64,000 nt of DNA from Tridacna crocea (GCA_943736015.1 OX031071.1:33946619-34010618); one strand, 5' to 3'; shown: positions 11,581 through 21,137, numbered from the stretch's first letter. Made by a program: numbers and translations. Notes: generated from the sequence alone by a model not told the origin.

Positions 11581-11586
11581 TTTATT
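11581..11586 (-). terminator. Polyadenylation signal in the LTR
   Basis: AATAAA in element orientation, about 62 bp before the LTR end. This is a plausible R/U5 processing signal for the retrotransposon transcript. The same hexamer is in the 5' LTR. Confidence 0.45.
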
Positions 11587-11688
11587 AACAAAAATATCAA
11601 ATAAACAGTGACAATATTACAATAGTACAAAACAGTACCTTAGATGTTAAATACAGAAGACAAATTATTCCAGTCTTAATTCCAATCT

Positions 11689-11781
11689 GATCCTGATCCA
11701 AACTGAATGTAATCCAAGCACACGAAGTAATCCTCACTTTAGTCTAGTTTGATCCTAATCCAACTGAATGTAATCCAAGCA
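11689..11781. repeat. Direct repeat inside the LTR U3/R region
   Basis: Two units of about 31 bp sharing GATCCTAATCCAACTGAATG, spaced 62 bp apart, with a one-base indel. Repeated units in an LTR often contain enhancer sites. That role is inference here. Confidence 0.55.
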
Positions 11782-11870
11782 CTAATTATATGACACAAAC
11801 ACAAAATAATCCCCACTATAGTCTGGCAATCATGTATTAACTAGTGAACACTGAGACGTAAAAAGCTTTT

Positions 11871-11879
11871 CCTTTTATA
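11871..11879 (-). promoter_or_regulatory. TATA-like box of the LTR promoter
   Basis: TATAAAAGG in element orientation, about 200 bp into the LTR. Its copy in the 5' LTR (about 17585-17593) would drive the genomic transcript. Confidence 0.5.
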
Positions 11880-12079
11880 ATAACAGGGAAACTTCCAGAA
11901 AATTCATGTTAAAATCAGTTGCATAATTTCTAGTAATCAGATTGTATAAAGGCCTGGAAACTTCCAGCACAATATTCCACAAGAGAGAATCCAGTTCTAA
12001 AAAAAGCAACAGGGGAAAACCATTCAAAAATAGATACACACATGAACAAAGCTAGGAATAACTGGGTATGTACATAACA

Positions 12080-12090
12080 CTTCCCCCCTT
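12080..12090 (-). promoter_or_regulatory. Polypurine tract
   Basis: In element orientation, AAGGGGGGAAG directly abuts the 3' LTR. This is the expected plus-strand priming site, and an A/G-rich stretch precedes it. Confidence 0.85.
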
Positions 12091-12303
12091 GAAAAGAAAA
12101 AGGAAGGTTTATGAAATAAATCTTTCTTTTTTGCAATATTATTTATATACATGTATATGACACTTTATCTGAAGTATACATAGGAAATGACAAACTCAAA
12201 TATTAATTATTTCAGACTAATGAAAATAATCAAGGTAATGAAATTACAATTTAAAAGAAAAAACAGTTTAAACTTGATTTACGGAAAAACGACTATTGAA
12301 ATT

Positions 12304-15300
12304 TCAAACTCTTGAAAGAGCATCTGGTATAATGTTATCTTTCCCTTTTATGTGTCTTATGTCAAGATTAAACTCTTGAAGCAATAAACTCCACCTCAGT
12401 AATCTTTGATTCTTATTCTTAAGTTTGTGTAGAAAACTTAAAGGGTTATGATCACTGAATACAACAATTGGTGAAGTTGAAGAAATTAAATAAACTTCGA
12501 ACTGCTGGACTGCCAGAATTAAAGCAAGACACTCTTTTTCTATGGTAGAGTAATTTTTCTGATGTTTGTTAAATTTCTTAGAAAAGTAACAAACTGGGTG
12601 ATCAATACCATTATTATCTTCTTGTAAAAGAACAGCACCAATACCAACATCACTTGCATCAACAGCTAATTTGAAACATTTGTTAAAATCAGGTGCCAAG
12701 AGAACTGGTGCGCTCTTTAGTATGGCTTTTAGACGATCAAATGCATCTTGACATTTGTCATTCCATTTGAACTTTGTGCTTTTCTTAAGTAAATTTGTTA
12801 AAGGTTCAGCAATACCTGAGAAATTTTTACAGAATTTCCTATAGTAGCCAGCCATACCAAGAAATCGCATCAGCTGTCTTTTACATTTAGGCACAGGAAA
12901 CTCAGAGATAGCATTGACTTTAGCTTCTAAAGGTTTAACTTGACCTTGTCCCACAAGATGTCCTAGAAATGTTACAGTAGCATGACAAAATTCAGTTTTT
13001 GCAAGATTCACAGTCAGTTTCGCTTTACTGAGTCTGTCGAAGAACTTCCTGATTCTTTGAAGGTGGTCACTCCAACTGTCTGAGTAGATGATGACGTCGT
13101 CAATATATGCATCACAACCATCTAATCCACATATAACGTTGTTTATAAGTCGCTGAAACGTTGCAGGAGAATTTTTCATCCCAAATGGCATAACTTTGTA
13201 CTGGTACAGACCGTTTGGGGTAGCAAAGGCTGATACTTCTTTTGCTCTATCAGTCAGTGGAACTTGCCAGAATCCTTTTAGTAGGTCAAATTTGGTGACA
13301 TATTTAGAATTTCCAACTTTGTCAATACAGTCATCAATTCTTGGTATTGGAAAAGAGTCTGTTTTTGTCACAGAGTTCACTTTACGATAGTCAGTACACA
13401 TTCTATAAGTTCCATTTGATTTGGGTACTAATATACATGGTGAACTGTAATTACTCTGGCTAGGTTCAATAAAGTCATTTTCCAGTAAGTATTTTACTTC
13501 ATCTTGGAGGTATTTCTGTTTCAAAGGATTCATTCTATATGGATGTTGCTTTATTGGTTTAGAATCTTCCACAATGACATCATGATAGATTTTATCAGTT
13601 CTTGTGGGGATATCAGGAAATAAATGTTCATATTCATGTATCAACTGTTTCAGCTCTTCCTGCTGTGATGGTTCCAAGTGAGAAAGTTTGTTGTCAAGGT
13701 TTCTCAAAATATCAGAATTTTCAAGTTTAGATGGACCAGGATCAGATTTATCAATAAAGTCCGAATTTACTTCAAGATCAGATACATTTGATTCTTGTGG
13801 GACAGTGTTTACAACTGTAATTGGTTTTGAAATAGAGCTATCTCTGTCAAAGTATTCCTTTAACATATTTATATGACACATTTGTTTGTTTTTACGCCTT
13901 CCTGGAGTATTAATTATATAGTTTAAATCACTTGTTTTCTTGTCAATAGTGTAGGGTCCAAAATATCTTGCCTGTAGAGGTCTGCCAGGTATTGGCAAAA
14001 GAGCAAGAATTTTGTCACCTGGGTTAAATTTTCTGTCAATAACATGGTTGTCATATCTTGCTTTCATTTTGCCCTGAGACGTTTTAAGATTAGACCTAGC
14101 AACCTCACATGCCCTAGACAGTCTATTTCTGAAGTCAGAAACATACTGCAGTAAATTCAAAGGTGTTTCATCATTTGAGAGAAATTTCTCCTTCAAAAGT
14201 TTTAAAGGTCCACGAACAGAATGGCCAAAAACTAATTCAAAAGGGCTGAAACCAAGAGATTCTTGTACAGATTCTCTGGCTGCAAATAGTAACAAATGGA
14301 TGCCCTCATCCCAATCTTTTTCAATGTCAAAGCAATATGATCTTATCATATTTTTTAATGTCTGATGAAATCTTTCTAAAGCACCTTGACTTTCAGGGTG
14401 ATAGGCGGATGACCTGTATTGCTTGATTCCTAATTCATGCATAACCTGTTGGAATATACCAGACATAAAATTTGACCCTTGATCAGACTGAACTGATTTT
14501 GGAAGACCAACAAATGTGAAAAACTTTATAAGAGCTTTGACTATTGACTTTGTTTTGATGTTCCTTAAAGGAATAGCTTCAGGAAAACGTGTAGAAGTAC
14601 ACATAATTGTCAAGAGATACTCATTTCCTGACTTGGTTCGAGGTAAAGGACCAACACAATCTATAAGTATCCTACTGAAAGGTTCATCAAAAGCAGGAAT
14701 AGGTTGTAATTGAGCTTTGGGAATGGTTTGGTTGGGTTTACCTACCATTTGACATGTATGGCAAGTTTTACAATATTTAGAGACATCTGATTTGAGACCA
14801 GGCCAATAAAAATGATTAATAATTTTGTGATAGGTCTTGTTTATACCTAGGTGACCTGACATAGGACTTTCATGGGCTATACTTAGTATTTCATGACGAT
14901 ATGACTTTGGAACCACAATTTGGTGGTAAACAGCCCATTCATCATCAGCTGGGACATCAAATGGTCGCCATTTTCTCATAAGAATCCCATTCTTTATATA
15001 GTAACACATTGGGACCTGTGAAATTTCATCTTCAGGTAAAGCCCTAAAAATTAATTTTGAAATCTCAGGATCAGTCTGCTGTTCCTGGATAAGCTGTGAC
15101 TTTGACAGCGTGTCATGACCTTGGTCAATAGACCGTGGTGGTAAATGACAAGACATTGACGAGTCTGTCTGAGTATCGGACAAACTGGGATCAAGAGACT
15201 TTTTAATCTCATTATTAAAATATTGACCGATAAAAGTATCCGTCAAGTCAATGTCAGAGTTTGAGTTTTTCAAAATGGCCTTTTTAGCCATAGCTCGGGT

Positions 15301-17037
15301 AACTGCACAAGAAGGATACAAGTCAGGAATTTCCTGCTCGATAGGGTCATCTGTTTGACCTATATTTGGTGTGTCAGTTACAAGTGGATTAACCACAACC
15401 TTATCTCCAGCTAAGTCATTGCCTAGCAGTAAATGGACACCTTTAAATGGTAAGGAAGGTTTAATACCAATAACCACAGGCCCAGTAACCAAATCTGATG
15501 ACAAATTAACATGATGGAGAGGGATATTAACAGTTCCACACTCTACACCCTGAATAAGGACACTAGTACCGGAAGAAGTCTTCTCAGAAAAAGGCAGTAT
15601 ATCTGCTAAAATAAGAGATTGAGAAGCTCCTGTGTCTCTTAAAATTTTAATAGGGGTAGGTGGGCAATTATCACCTGAAAGTGATACAAAACCATTCAAC
15701 ATAAATGGTTCAAAAATCTCCATAGTAGAATCAGACTTGGGTTTTGTGACTATGTCAATTGTATTGGTTTTGATAGAAGACTGTGGCCTTGGCCTAAGAG
15801 TGGTGAGCCCTGTTGGTTTGGCTTCATCACTTTCTAACTTCCTTTTTAATTTCAAACATTCAGAAACAAGGTGACCAGGTTTCTTACAATAGTTACAAGT
15901 GGGTCGAGATAAGGGATATTGACTTTTGGTTTCACTAGTAGAATTGGGTTTGGGTGTATTGGATTGACTGGGCACGCCAGATGAATTACCAAACGTAAAT
16001 TTATTTTGGGGATGTGAGGAAGTAGGTTTTGCTTTAGCAATAAAAGAAACTTTATGTGTAAGATAGTAATTATCAGCCAGACGAGCTGCTTCTTCTAAAG
16101 TTTCAACTTGTTTTTCTTCTAAGAATGTCTTGACATCAAATTGAATACAACGTTTGAATTCTTCAACTAACATAAGTTGTCTGAGTTTATCAAAATTTTG
16201 GTCTATTTTCTTAGAACAGCACCATCTATCAAATAACTGTTCTTTGTTTCTAGCAAATTCAACATGAGTCTGGTTAGAATCTTTTTTACAATTTCTAAAT
16301 TTTTGTCTATATGCTTCTGGGACCAGCTCATAACCTTTGAGAATAAGTTCTTTAACAGTCTCATAATGATGACATTGTTCAACACCTAGTTGTGTATAAA
16401 TTTCACGAGCTTTGCCTATCAAAACACTTTGCAGAAGCAAAGTCCAGTGCTCTTTTGGCCAATTTAAGTTTTCTGCAACTTTTTCAAAGTGTAGGAAGTA
16501 TTTATCAACTTCTTTTTCTTGAAATGGAGGAACAAGCCTAATATGTTTTGTAACATCGAAACTGTATTCAATCTTTTGCTTGGGCTTATTTGCTCTTTCT
16601 TGCATTTCTATTTCCCTCATTCTTAATTGAAATTCTCTCTCCTTCTCTCTCTCTTCCCTTTCTCTTTCTTCTCTCTCTCTTTCCCTTTCTCTTTCCTTCT
16701 CTCTCTCTACTCTCTCTTCTCTCTGTCTTTCCCTTTCTCTTTCTTCTCTCTCCCTTTCTCTTTCCATTTCTAACTGTCTGATCTGAAGTTTTAATTCAAG
16801 TTCTTTCGAACTTGAAACTGACTGAACGTCAACTATCAGGGAAAGTGCATTTTCATTAAAAATCTCCTCATCAACAAAATATTGTACCAAAATGTTCTTA
16901 ATTTCATGTTTACGCATTGAAGATTTTATTTCAGACAATTTATAGTGCTTCGCAAGATTAAGCAAATCAGTCTTTTTACCCAAATTCAATAACTCCACAG
17001 ACGGTTCAGCCGTAAATTTATCTAAGTCAAAAGACAT
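12304..17037 (-). CDS. Gag-Pol polyprotein, Gmr1-like
   Basis: 1577 codons in one frame, with no frameshift between gag and pol. Gag has an E/R-rich coiled coil (about residues 85-155), a capsid-like region (about 165-340) and a CCHC knuckle, CNYCKKPGHLVSEC (about 380). The protease has DTGAS (about 467). The integrase follows: an HHCC zinc region (about 720-765), then Asp in LIDCVGP (about 793), Asp in QSDQGSNF (about 852), Glu in GALERF (about 886) and a GPY-type module, RYFGPYTI (about 1025). Reverse transcriptase comes next, with CTDYRK (about 1214) and YIDD (about 1310). RNase H carries VDAS, the Glu of IEKEC, FSDHNPL and a DALS end. It would copy and integrate the element from virus-like particles. 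All catalytic residues I looked for are present. The start is the first ATG after the primer site. Confidence 0.93.
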   Translation of the reverse strand: MSFDLDKFTAEPSVELLNLGKKTDLLNLAKHYKLSEIKSSMRKHEIKNILVQYFVDEEIFNENALSLIVDVQSVSSSKELELKLQIRQLEMEREREREERERERQREERVEREKEREREREREEREREEREKEREFQLRMREIEMQERANKPKQKIEYSFDVTKHIRLVPPFQEKEVDKYFLHFEKVAENLNWPKEHWTLLLQSVLIGKAREIYTQLGVEQCHHYETVKELILKGYELVPEAYRQKFRNCKKDSNQTHVEFARNKEQLFDRWCCSKKIDQNFDKLRQLMLVEEFKRCIQFDVKTFLEEKQVETLEEAARLADNYYLTHKVSFIAKAKPTSSHPQNKFTFGNSSGVPSQSNTPKPNSTSETKSQYPLSRPTCNYCKKPGHLVSECLKLKRKLESDEAKPTGLTTLRPRPQSSIKTNTIDIVTKPKSDSTMEIFEPFMLNGFVSLSGDNCPPTPIKILRDTGASQSLILADILPFSEKTSSGTSVLIQGVECGTVNIPLHHVNLSSDLVTGPVVIGIKPSLPFKGVHLLLGNDLAGDKVVVNPLVTDTPNIGQTDDPIEQEIPDLYPSCAVTRAMAKKAILKNSNSDIDLTDTFIGQYFNNEIKKSLDPSLSDTQTDSSMSCHLPPRSIDQGHDTLSKSQLIQEQQTDPEISKLIFRALPEDEISQVPMCYYIKNGILMRKWRPFDVPADDEWAVYHQIVVPKSYRHEILSIAHESPMSGHLGINKTYHKIINHFYWPGLKSDVSKYCKTCHTCQMVGKPNQTIPKAQLQPIPAFDEPFSRILIDCVGPLPRTKSGNEYLLTIMCTSTRFPEAIPLRNIKTKSIVKALIKFFTFVGLPKSVQSDQGSNFMSGIFQQVMHELGIKQYRSSAYHPESQGALERFHQTLKNMIRSYCFDIEKDWDEGIHLLLFAARESVQESLGFSPFELVFGHSVRGPLKLLKEKFLSNDETPLNLLQYVSDFRNRLSRACEVARSNLKTSQGKMKARYDNHVIDRKFNPGDKILALLPIPGRPLQARYFGPYTIDKKTSDLNYIINTPGRRKNKQMCHINMLKEYFDRDSSISKPITVVNTVPQESNVSDLEVNSDFIDKSDPGPSKLENSDILRNLDNKLSHLEPSQQEELKQLIHEYEHLFPDIPTRTDKIYHDVIVEDSKPIKQHPYRMNPLKQKYLQDEVKYLLENDFIEPSQSNYSSPCILVPKSNGTYRMCTDYRKVNSVTKTDSFPIPRIDDCIDKVGNSKYVTKFDLLKGFWQVPLTDRAKEVSAFATPNGLYQYKVMPFGMKNSPATFQRLINNVICGLDGCDAYIDDVIIYSDSWSDHLQRIRKFFDRLSKAKLTVNLAKTEFCHATVTFLGHLVGQGQVKPLEAKVNAISEFPVPKCKRQLMRFLGMAGYYRKFCKNFSGIAEPLTNLLKKSTKFKWNDKCQDAFDRLKAILKSAPVLLAPDFNKCFKLAVDASDVGIGAVLLQEDNNGIDHPVCYFSKKFNKHQKNYSTIEKECLALILAVQQFEVYLISSTSPIVVFSDHNPLSFLHKLKNKNQRLLRWSLLLQEFNLDIRHIKGKDNIIPDALSRV
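16590..16781. repeat. Low-complexity TCTCTTTC tract in gag
   Basis: A polypyrimidine stretch on the plus strand encodes the Glu/Arg-rich coiled coil of Gag on the minus strand. It is slippage-prone, so its length probably varies between copies. Confidence 0.7.
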
Positions 17038-17209
17038 GTTTGTTTGTTGCTGGATTCAAGTACAAAATTGTATTATAATTACTGATTAGTAATTTTGACT
17101 AACAGGATGTATTAGATTTATTCAAATTGTGAAAAGCAAACGTCTATGTCTTTTTTTCCAATCGATGGTTAATCCCAAAAGGAAAACGAATGCGTTAGTC
17201 TAGTTTCCA

Positions 17210-17227
17210 ATCCCGGACGAGCCCCCA
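17210..17227 (-). promoter_or_regulatory. Primer binding site for tRNA-Pro
   Basis: In element orientation, TGGGGGCTCGTCCGGGAT lies five bases from the 5' LTR. These 18 bases equal the well-known tRNA-Pro primer site used by murine leukaemia-type retroviruses. Minus-strand synthesis of this element is therefore most likely primed by tRNA-Pro. Confidence 0.88.
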
Positions 17228-17232
17228 ATTTC

Positions 17233-17793
17233 TGTTACGAGTCAGGCGTAACTAGAAAGAAGAAGCCAGCAACAAACGATAACAATTAACAGAATTTATT
17301 AACAAAAATATCAAATAAACAGTGACAATATTACAATAGTACAAAACAGTACCTTAGATGTTAAATACAGAAGACAAATTATTCCAGTCTTAATTCCAAT
17401 CTGATCCTGATCCAAACTGAATGTAATCCAAGCACACGAAGTAATCCTCACTTTAGTCTAGTTTGATCCTAATCCAACTGAATGTAATCCAAGCACTAAT
17501 TATATGACACAAACACAAAATAATCCCCACTATAGTCTGGCAATCATGTATTAACTAGTGAACACTGAGACGTAAAAAGCTTTTCCTTTTATAATAACAG
17601 GGAAACTTCCAGAAAATTCATGTTAAAATCAGTTGCATAATTTCTAGTAATCAGATTGTATAAAGGCCTGGAAACTTCCAGCACAATATTCCACAAGAGA
17701 GAATCCAGTTCTAAAAAAAGCAACAGGGGAAAACCATTCAAAAATAGATACACACATGAACAAAGCTAGGAATAACTGGGTATGTACATAACA
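17233..17793 (-). repeat. 5' LTR of the retrotransposon
   Basis: 561 bp, TG...CA, apparently identical to 11519-12079. It is followed on the right by the ACAT duplication and the other half of the split GATC palindrome. Confidence 0.93.
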
Positions 17794-18088
17794 ACATGCA
17801 GTCTGATTTTCGATCTATACTGTGCGATGAGGATTTTTTTTCTTGTCCAAAAAATACCTGTGAACAGCAACTTGTAAAAACTTTGGGTTTTTCTGTAGCT
17901 TGAAAATTTATTTTTATTCTTTTTGCAGGTTAAGGATTAAATCGTTTTCATTTCCCCTCTTCTCCATCCATATTTCATCTTGATGATATTCTAAAAACTT
18001 TAAATCAATCTCCCACTTTTAAAAGGTATGATTTACATTCAAATACAATTCTACACCTTATTGTTTACCCATGGCTGTTACTGAGCCT

Positions 18089-18303
18089 TTAAGCCTTCAA
18101 CAAACGACAATATTTTAGACTCGTCCACTTGTGGATAACAAGATAAAAGTGGGTCTTTTTATAGATGTGTCTTGTTCAGGGTAGAAAACATTGTGGGTAA
18201 AGGAGAAAATACTGCTTACCAGCATTTTCTCCTTTCTTCTCAATGTTTTTGAAAGCCTTTTTTTATAGAGTTATCAGAACTTTGTACTGTGTGGCAAAGG
18301 ATT
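18089..18303 (-). mobile_element. TTAA hairpin MITE, eroded ends
   Basis: CAAACGACAATATTTTAGAC comes first. The hairpin is centred on GCTTACC with one arm decayed (CTCCTTTCTTCTC), so pairing is imperfect. Confidence 0.65.
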
Positions 18304-18308
18304 ATATG

Positions 18309-18512
18309 TTTACCACACAATCCCAAGTTTTAATGATCCTTGGAAAGAAGCCTTTTGAAAACATTGTGGGAAAAGGAGAAAATTTCTCCTTTTCCCACAA
18401 TGTTTTCTACCCAATGAAAGAGAAGTTGCACCATTTAAGCCACACTGAAATTGTCATCTGCAAAATTAATACTTTCAATTTAGAAAAAAACAAAATTTTG
18501 TCATCTAGAGGA
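18309..18512 (+). mobile_element. TTAA hairpin MITE without hairpin tip
   Basis: The arms are joined directly at GGAGAAAATTTCTCC, so the GCTGGTAACCAGC tip is missing while the rest still pairs perfectly. This is a symmetric central deletion. Confidence 0.7.
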
Positions 18513-18653
18513 AATTATAGTTTCCAAGGTTCAATGGTGACCGAACATTATTGGAAAAGAATTAGTCCTTTGCTGTAGGCAAATGCTTATTTCTCTATAA
18601 TGTGACAGTTTTTACGGTGGAATAAAAAGCCAATTTCCTTGGTAAATGCAAAG

Positions 18654-18883
18654 TTAACCCATTACCACACAATTACCTACTTTTGACAACCCTGAGAAAG
18701 AAGTCTTTAGAAAACATTGTGGGAAAATGAGTAAATGTGGATAACCAGCATTTTCTTTTTTTCCCACAATGTTTTCTACCCTTCACAAAGCACATTTCAA
18801 AATTCCAGTCACTCTTATTTTGTTGTCTACAAATGCGTTGGATTTGGACAAGCCTAAAATATTGTCGTATGGTAATGAGTTAA
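18654..18883 (+). mobile_element. TTAA hairpin MITE, near full length
   Basis: TTAACCCATTACC and GGTAATGAGTTAA ends. The left arm has drifted (ATGAGTAAATGTGGATAACC), so the hairpin is interrupted. Confidence 0.8.
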
Positions 18884-18942
18884 TATATTTAACCCAAATG
18901 AAAAAAATACACTTGTCCAATGCAGTTGGGGACGACAATTTA

Positions 18943-19055
18943 AAAGCGGCTTGAACAATGAAATTTGTCTTTGATATGATAGAAATTATTGTGGGAAAAG
19001 GATAAAACACTGGCTTACTATATTTTCTCCTTTTCACAAAATGTATTCTAACGGC
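18943..19055 (-). mobile_element. TTAA hairpin MITE fragment
   Basis: Only a weak hairpin around GTGGGAAAAGGATAAAACAC and CTCCTTTTCACAAAATG remains. Confidence 0.5.
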
Positions 19056-19096
19056 CTTTATAATTATATAAGGTTTGGTAAAAATCAGTTTTATGT

Positions 19097-19330
19097 TTAA
19101 CCCTTTACTACATGTACACAATCCCTACTTTTGACGGCCCTGAGAAAGAAACCTTTAGAAAACATTGTGGGAAAAGGAGAAAATGCTGGTAACCAGCATT
19201 TTCTCCTTTTCCCCCAATGTTTTCTACCCTTCACAAAACAAATATAAAATTTTCAGCCACTTCATTTTGTTGTCTGCAAATGTTTTTGACTTTGACAAGC
19301 CTAAAATATTGTTGTTTGGTAATGAGTTAA
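19097..19330 (+). mobile_element. TTAA hairpin MITE just upstream of the TRIM-like exon
   Basis: Full length with both TTAA ends. The palindrome is complete around GCTGGTAACCAGC with one mismatch (CCCCC). It ends about 30 bp before the acceptor AG at 19360-19361, so its right half makes up the polypyrimidine approach region of the intron. Confidence 0.85.
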
Positions 19331-19359
19331 GCGTTAATGTTTGTTTCTTTTCTATTTAT

Positions 19360-19361
19360 AG
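19360..19361 (+). other. Candidate splice acceptor before the TRIM-like ORF
   Basis: TTTCTTTTCTATTTATAG precedes the start codon by 24 bp. A non-coding first exon further upstream is likely. A second AG in CTTGCAG at about 19376 is an alternative. Confidence 0.45.
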
Positions 19362-19385
19362 ACGTGACATCTTGCAGCTGGCATT

Positions 19386-21137
19386 ATGGAAGTGTCTGGA
19401 CGAAATCAGACTGGGAGTGCTGATACAACAACAGGTGTTCAATGTGATCCTTGTTTATTATTAAACAAAAATATAAATGCTAAACATTATTGTGTGGAGT
19501 GTGACGAATATTTCTGTGACAATTGTTCTTCTGCTCATAAATTGTTTAAATTAGCTAGAAATCACAAGTTATTATCGGGGGATGAGATACCTTCACAGAA
19601 ACTTACTTCAGCACAGGAAAATGTCTGTTCTAAAGACAGTGGGGAAATATTAAAGTACTTTTGTAAGGTCCATAACAACTTTTTCTGCAATGTTTGTGTA
19701 ACTCTTGAGCACAAATTTTGTTCCATTGAATATATAGATGACATTGCACAAGACTTCGAGACAAGTCCAGAGTATACAACTTTAACAGAGAAATTATCAA
19801 ATCTTCTGCAGCTGTTAAAAGATATAAAGAAAACTTCTACAAGACACAGTCAAGACTTACAAACAGTGCACGCCCAGTTCGTATCAAGTGTGAAATCCTT
19901 TCGTACAGAAATCAACAAACTTCTAGATTCCATGGAAACAACCATTTTGAAGGAAGCCCAGGATATGAAGGAGTTTGATACAAAATCTGCTCAAACTGTG
20001 TCTACAACGTGTGATACAATGACCACAGACATCAATGAAATTGTCTCTAACTTAGACAAACATAAACAATACAAACAACAGCGACAGTTGGTGATTTCCG
20101 CAAAGAAAGCTGAAACCCTGATTTCTGACTTACAACATAAAATGGCTGACATATCCAGTCAAAACAAAATTAGAAATTATAAATTTCACAAAAATGAGGA
20201 AATCCTGCATTTACTTCAATCTATGTGCAATCTTGGTACATTAGTGGATAGAGAGAAGGAGGGAGGAAAAACAAAAATGGAGAGAAAGGAGAAAGAAAAC
20301 GTAAAGCTTGTCAACAAAGATCCCAAATCTGTTAGAGCCAGTTATGTAGGACAAATCAATGTTAAACATTCAAAAGATAAATATAACTGTTATATTACAG
20401 GCAGTGTAATGATAGATTCATACAGAATAGTTCTAACAGATAATAACAACAACAGTGTAAAACTTGTAAATGTTGACAGTAACAATATTCTATCTTATCT
20501 AAAACTTTCCACACTACCATGGGATGTTACTTGTATTGATAAAAGTCAGCTTGTCATTACATGTGACAATAAATTAGTTTTTGTAAATATTGGACAGACT
20601 TTGACTGTAAACAAACAACTTCAAGTTAATGGAGACTGTAGAGGAATTATTTTTAATGATAATCAATTATTTGTGTCATTTGTTACACCAAAACCTGCTG
20701 TTAAATTAATCAGTCTACATGGAGAAATATTGAAAACACTTTCTACAGACCAAAATGGACAACCTCTGTTTAAATGTCCCTGGTATATTTGTCTTAGTAA
20801 TTCCAAGTCTACACTATTTGTTAGTGACTGGGCGACAAACACTGTGACAAGTGTTGATTTCAAGGGTAAAGTTCAAAATGTTTACAGAGATACTAACCTG
20901 AAGTATCCATGTGGTCTGACTGTAGATAGATATGATAATATTTATATAGCTGGACGTCACTCACACAACATACACCAGATATCTACACAGTGTAGACCCA
21001 TACAAATATTACTGGATCAAACACAAGGACTGGAAGCTCCACTGTCAGTGACATATTGTGAAACACAAAACAAACTTTATATCAGCCATTATTGTAGATC
21101 TAAAGGAAATGTTTTGTCAGTTTATCAACTACAGTAG
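19386..21137 (+). CDS. B-box / coiled-coil / beta-propeller protein (RING-less TRIM-like)
   Basis: 583 residues in a single coding exon. The first B-box-type zinc finger spans residues 20-60 (C20, C23, C36, C39, C44, C47, H60 visible). A second spans 81-112 (C81, C93, C101, C104, H109, C112). In it the usual CxxH is CSKD, and the last ligand is Cys. A coiled coil follows (about 125-260), then a charged linker, then NHL-like beta-propeller blades from about 320 to the end (repeated hydrophobic stretches followed by Asp/Asn turns such as SDWATNTV and DRYDNIYIAG). There is no RING, so ubiquitin ligase activity is not expected from this chain alone. Such genes are greatly expanded in bivalves and most resemble TRIM56/TRIM71-type proteins, with roles in RNA or innate immune regulation presumed. 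The ATG has A at -3 and G at +4. Confidence 0.85.
   Translation: MEVSGRNQTGSADTTTGVQCDPCLLLNKNINAKHYCVECDEYFCDNCSSAHKLFKLARNHKLLSGDEIPSQKLTSAQENVCSKDSGEILKYFCKVHNNFFCNVCVTLEHKFCSIEYIDDIAQDFETSPEYTTLTEKLSNLLQLLKDIKKTSTRHSQDLQTVHAQFVSSVKSFRTEINKLLDSMETTILKEAQDMKEFDTKSAQTVSTTCDTMTTDINEIVSNLDKHKQYKQQRQLVISAKKAETLISDLQHKMADISSQNKIRNYKFHKNEEILHLLQSMCNLGTLVDREKEGGKTKMERKEKENVKLVNKDPKSVRASYVGQINVKHSKDKYNCYITGSVMIDSYRIVLTDNNNNSVKLVNVDSNNILSYLKLSTLPWDVTCIDKSQLVITCDNKLVFVNIGQTLTVNKQLQVNGDCRGIIFNDNQLFVSFVTPKPAVKLISLHGEILKTLSTDQNGQPLFKCPWYICLSNSKSTLFVSDWATNTVTSVDFKGKVQNVYRDTNLKYPCGLTVDRYDNIYIAGRHSHNIHQISTQCRPIQILLDQTQGLEAPLSVTYCETQNKLYISHYCRSKGNVLSVYQLQ

Larger units (their letters stand above)
11519..12079 (-). 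repeat. 3' LTR of the retrotransposon
   Basis: 561 bp, TG...CA. In element orientation it holds a TATA-like TATAAAAGG (11871-11879) and AATAAA (11581-11586 on the plus strand as TTTATT). It also has an internal direct repeat of about 31 bp (11689-11720 and 11751-11781) sharing CTGAATGTAATCCAAGCA. I read no difference from the other LTR. Confidence 0.93.
11519..17793 (-). mobile_element. Complete Gmr1-like Ty3/gypsy LTR retrotransposon
   Basis: The 6275-bp element is flanked by the 4-bp duplication ACAT (11515-11518 and 17794-17797). The two 561-bp LTRs (TG...CA) look identical. It carries a tRNA-Pro primer site, a polypurine tract and one gag-pol frame on the minus strand. The pol order is PR-IN-RT-RH, with integrase before reverse transcriptase. 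This is the known hallmark of the Gmr1-like group of Ty3/gypsy elements, first described in deuterostomes. With identical LTRs and an open frame the insertion must be recent, and the copy may still be competent. No envelope-like frame is present. Confidence 0.93.

Noticed and set aside
11930..12136. Possible envelope or accessory frame at the 3' end of the retrotransposon
   Set aside because: It lies mostly in the LTR/PPT region, is 68 codons long and shows no envelope features.
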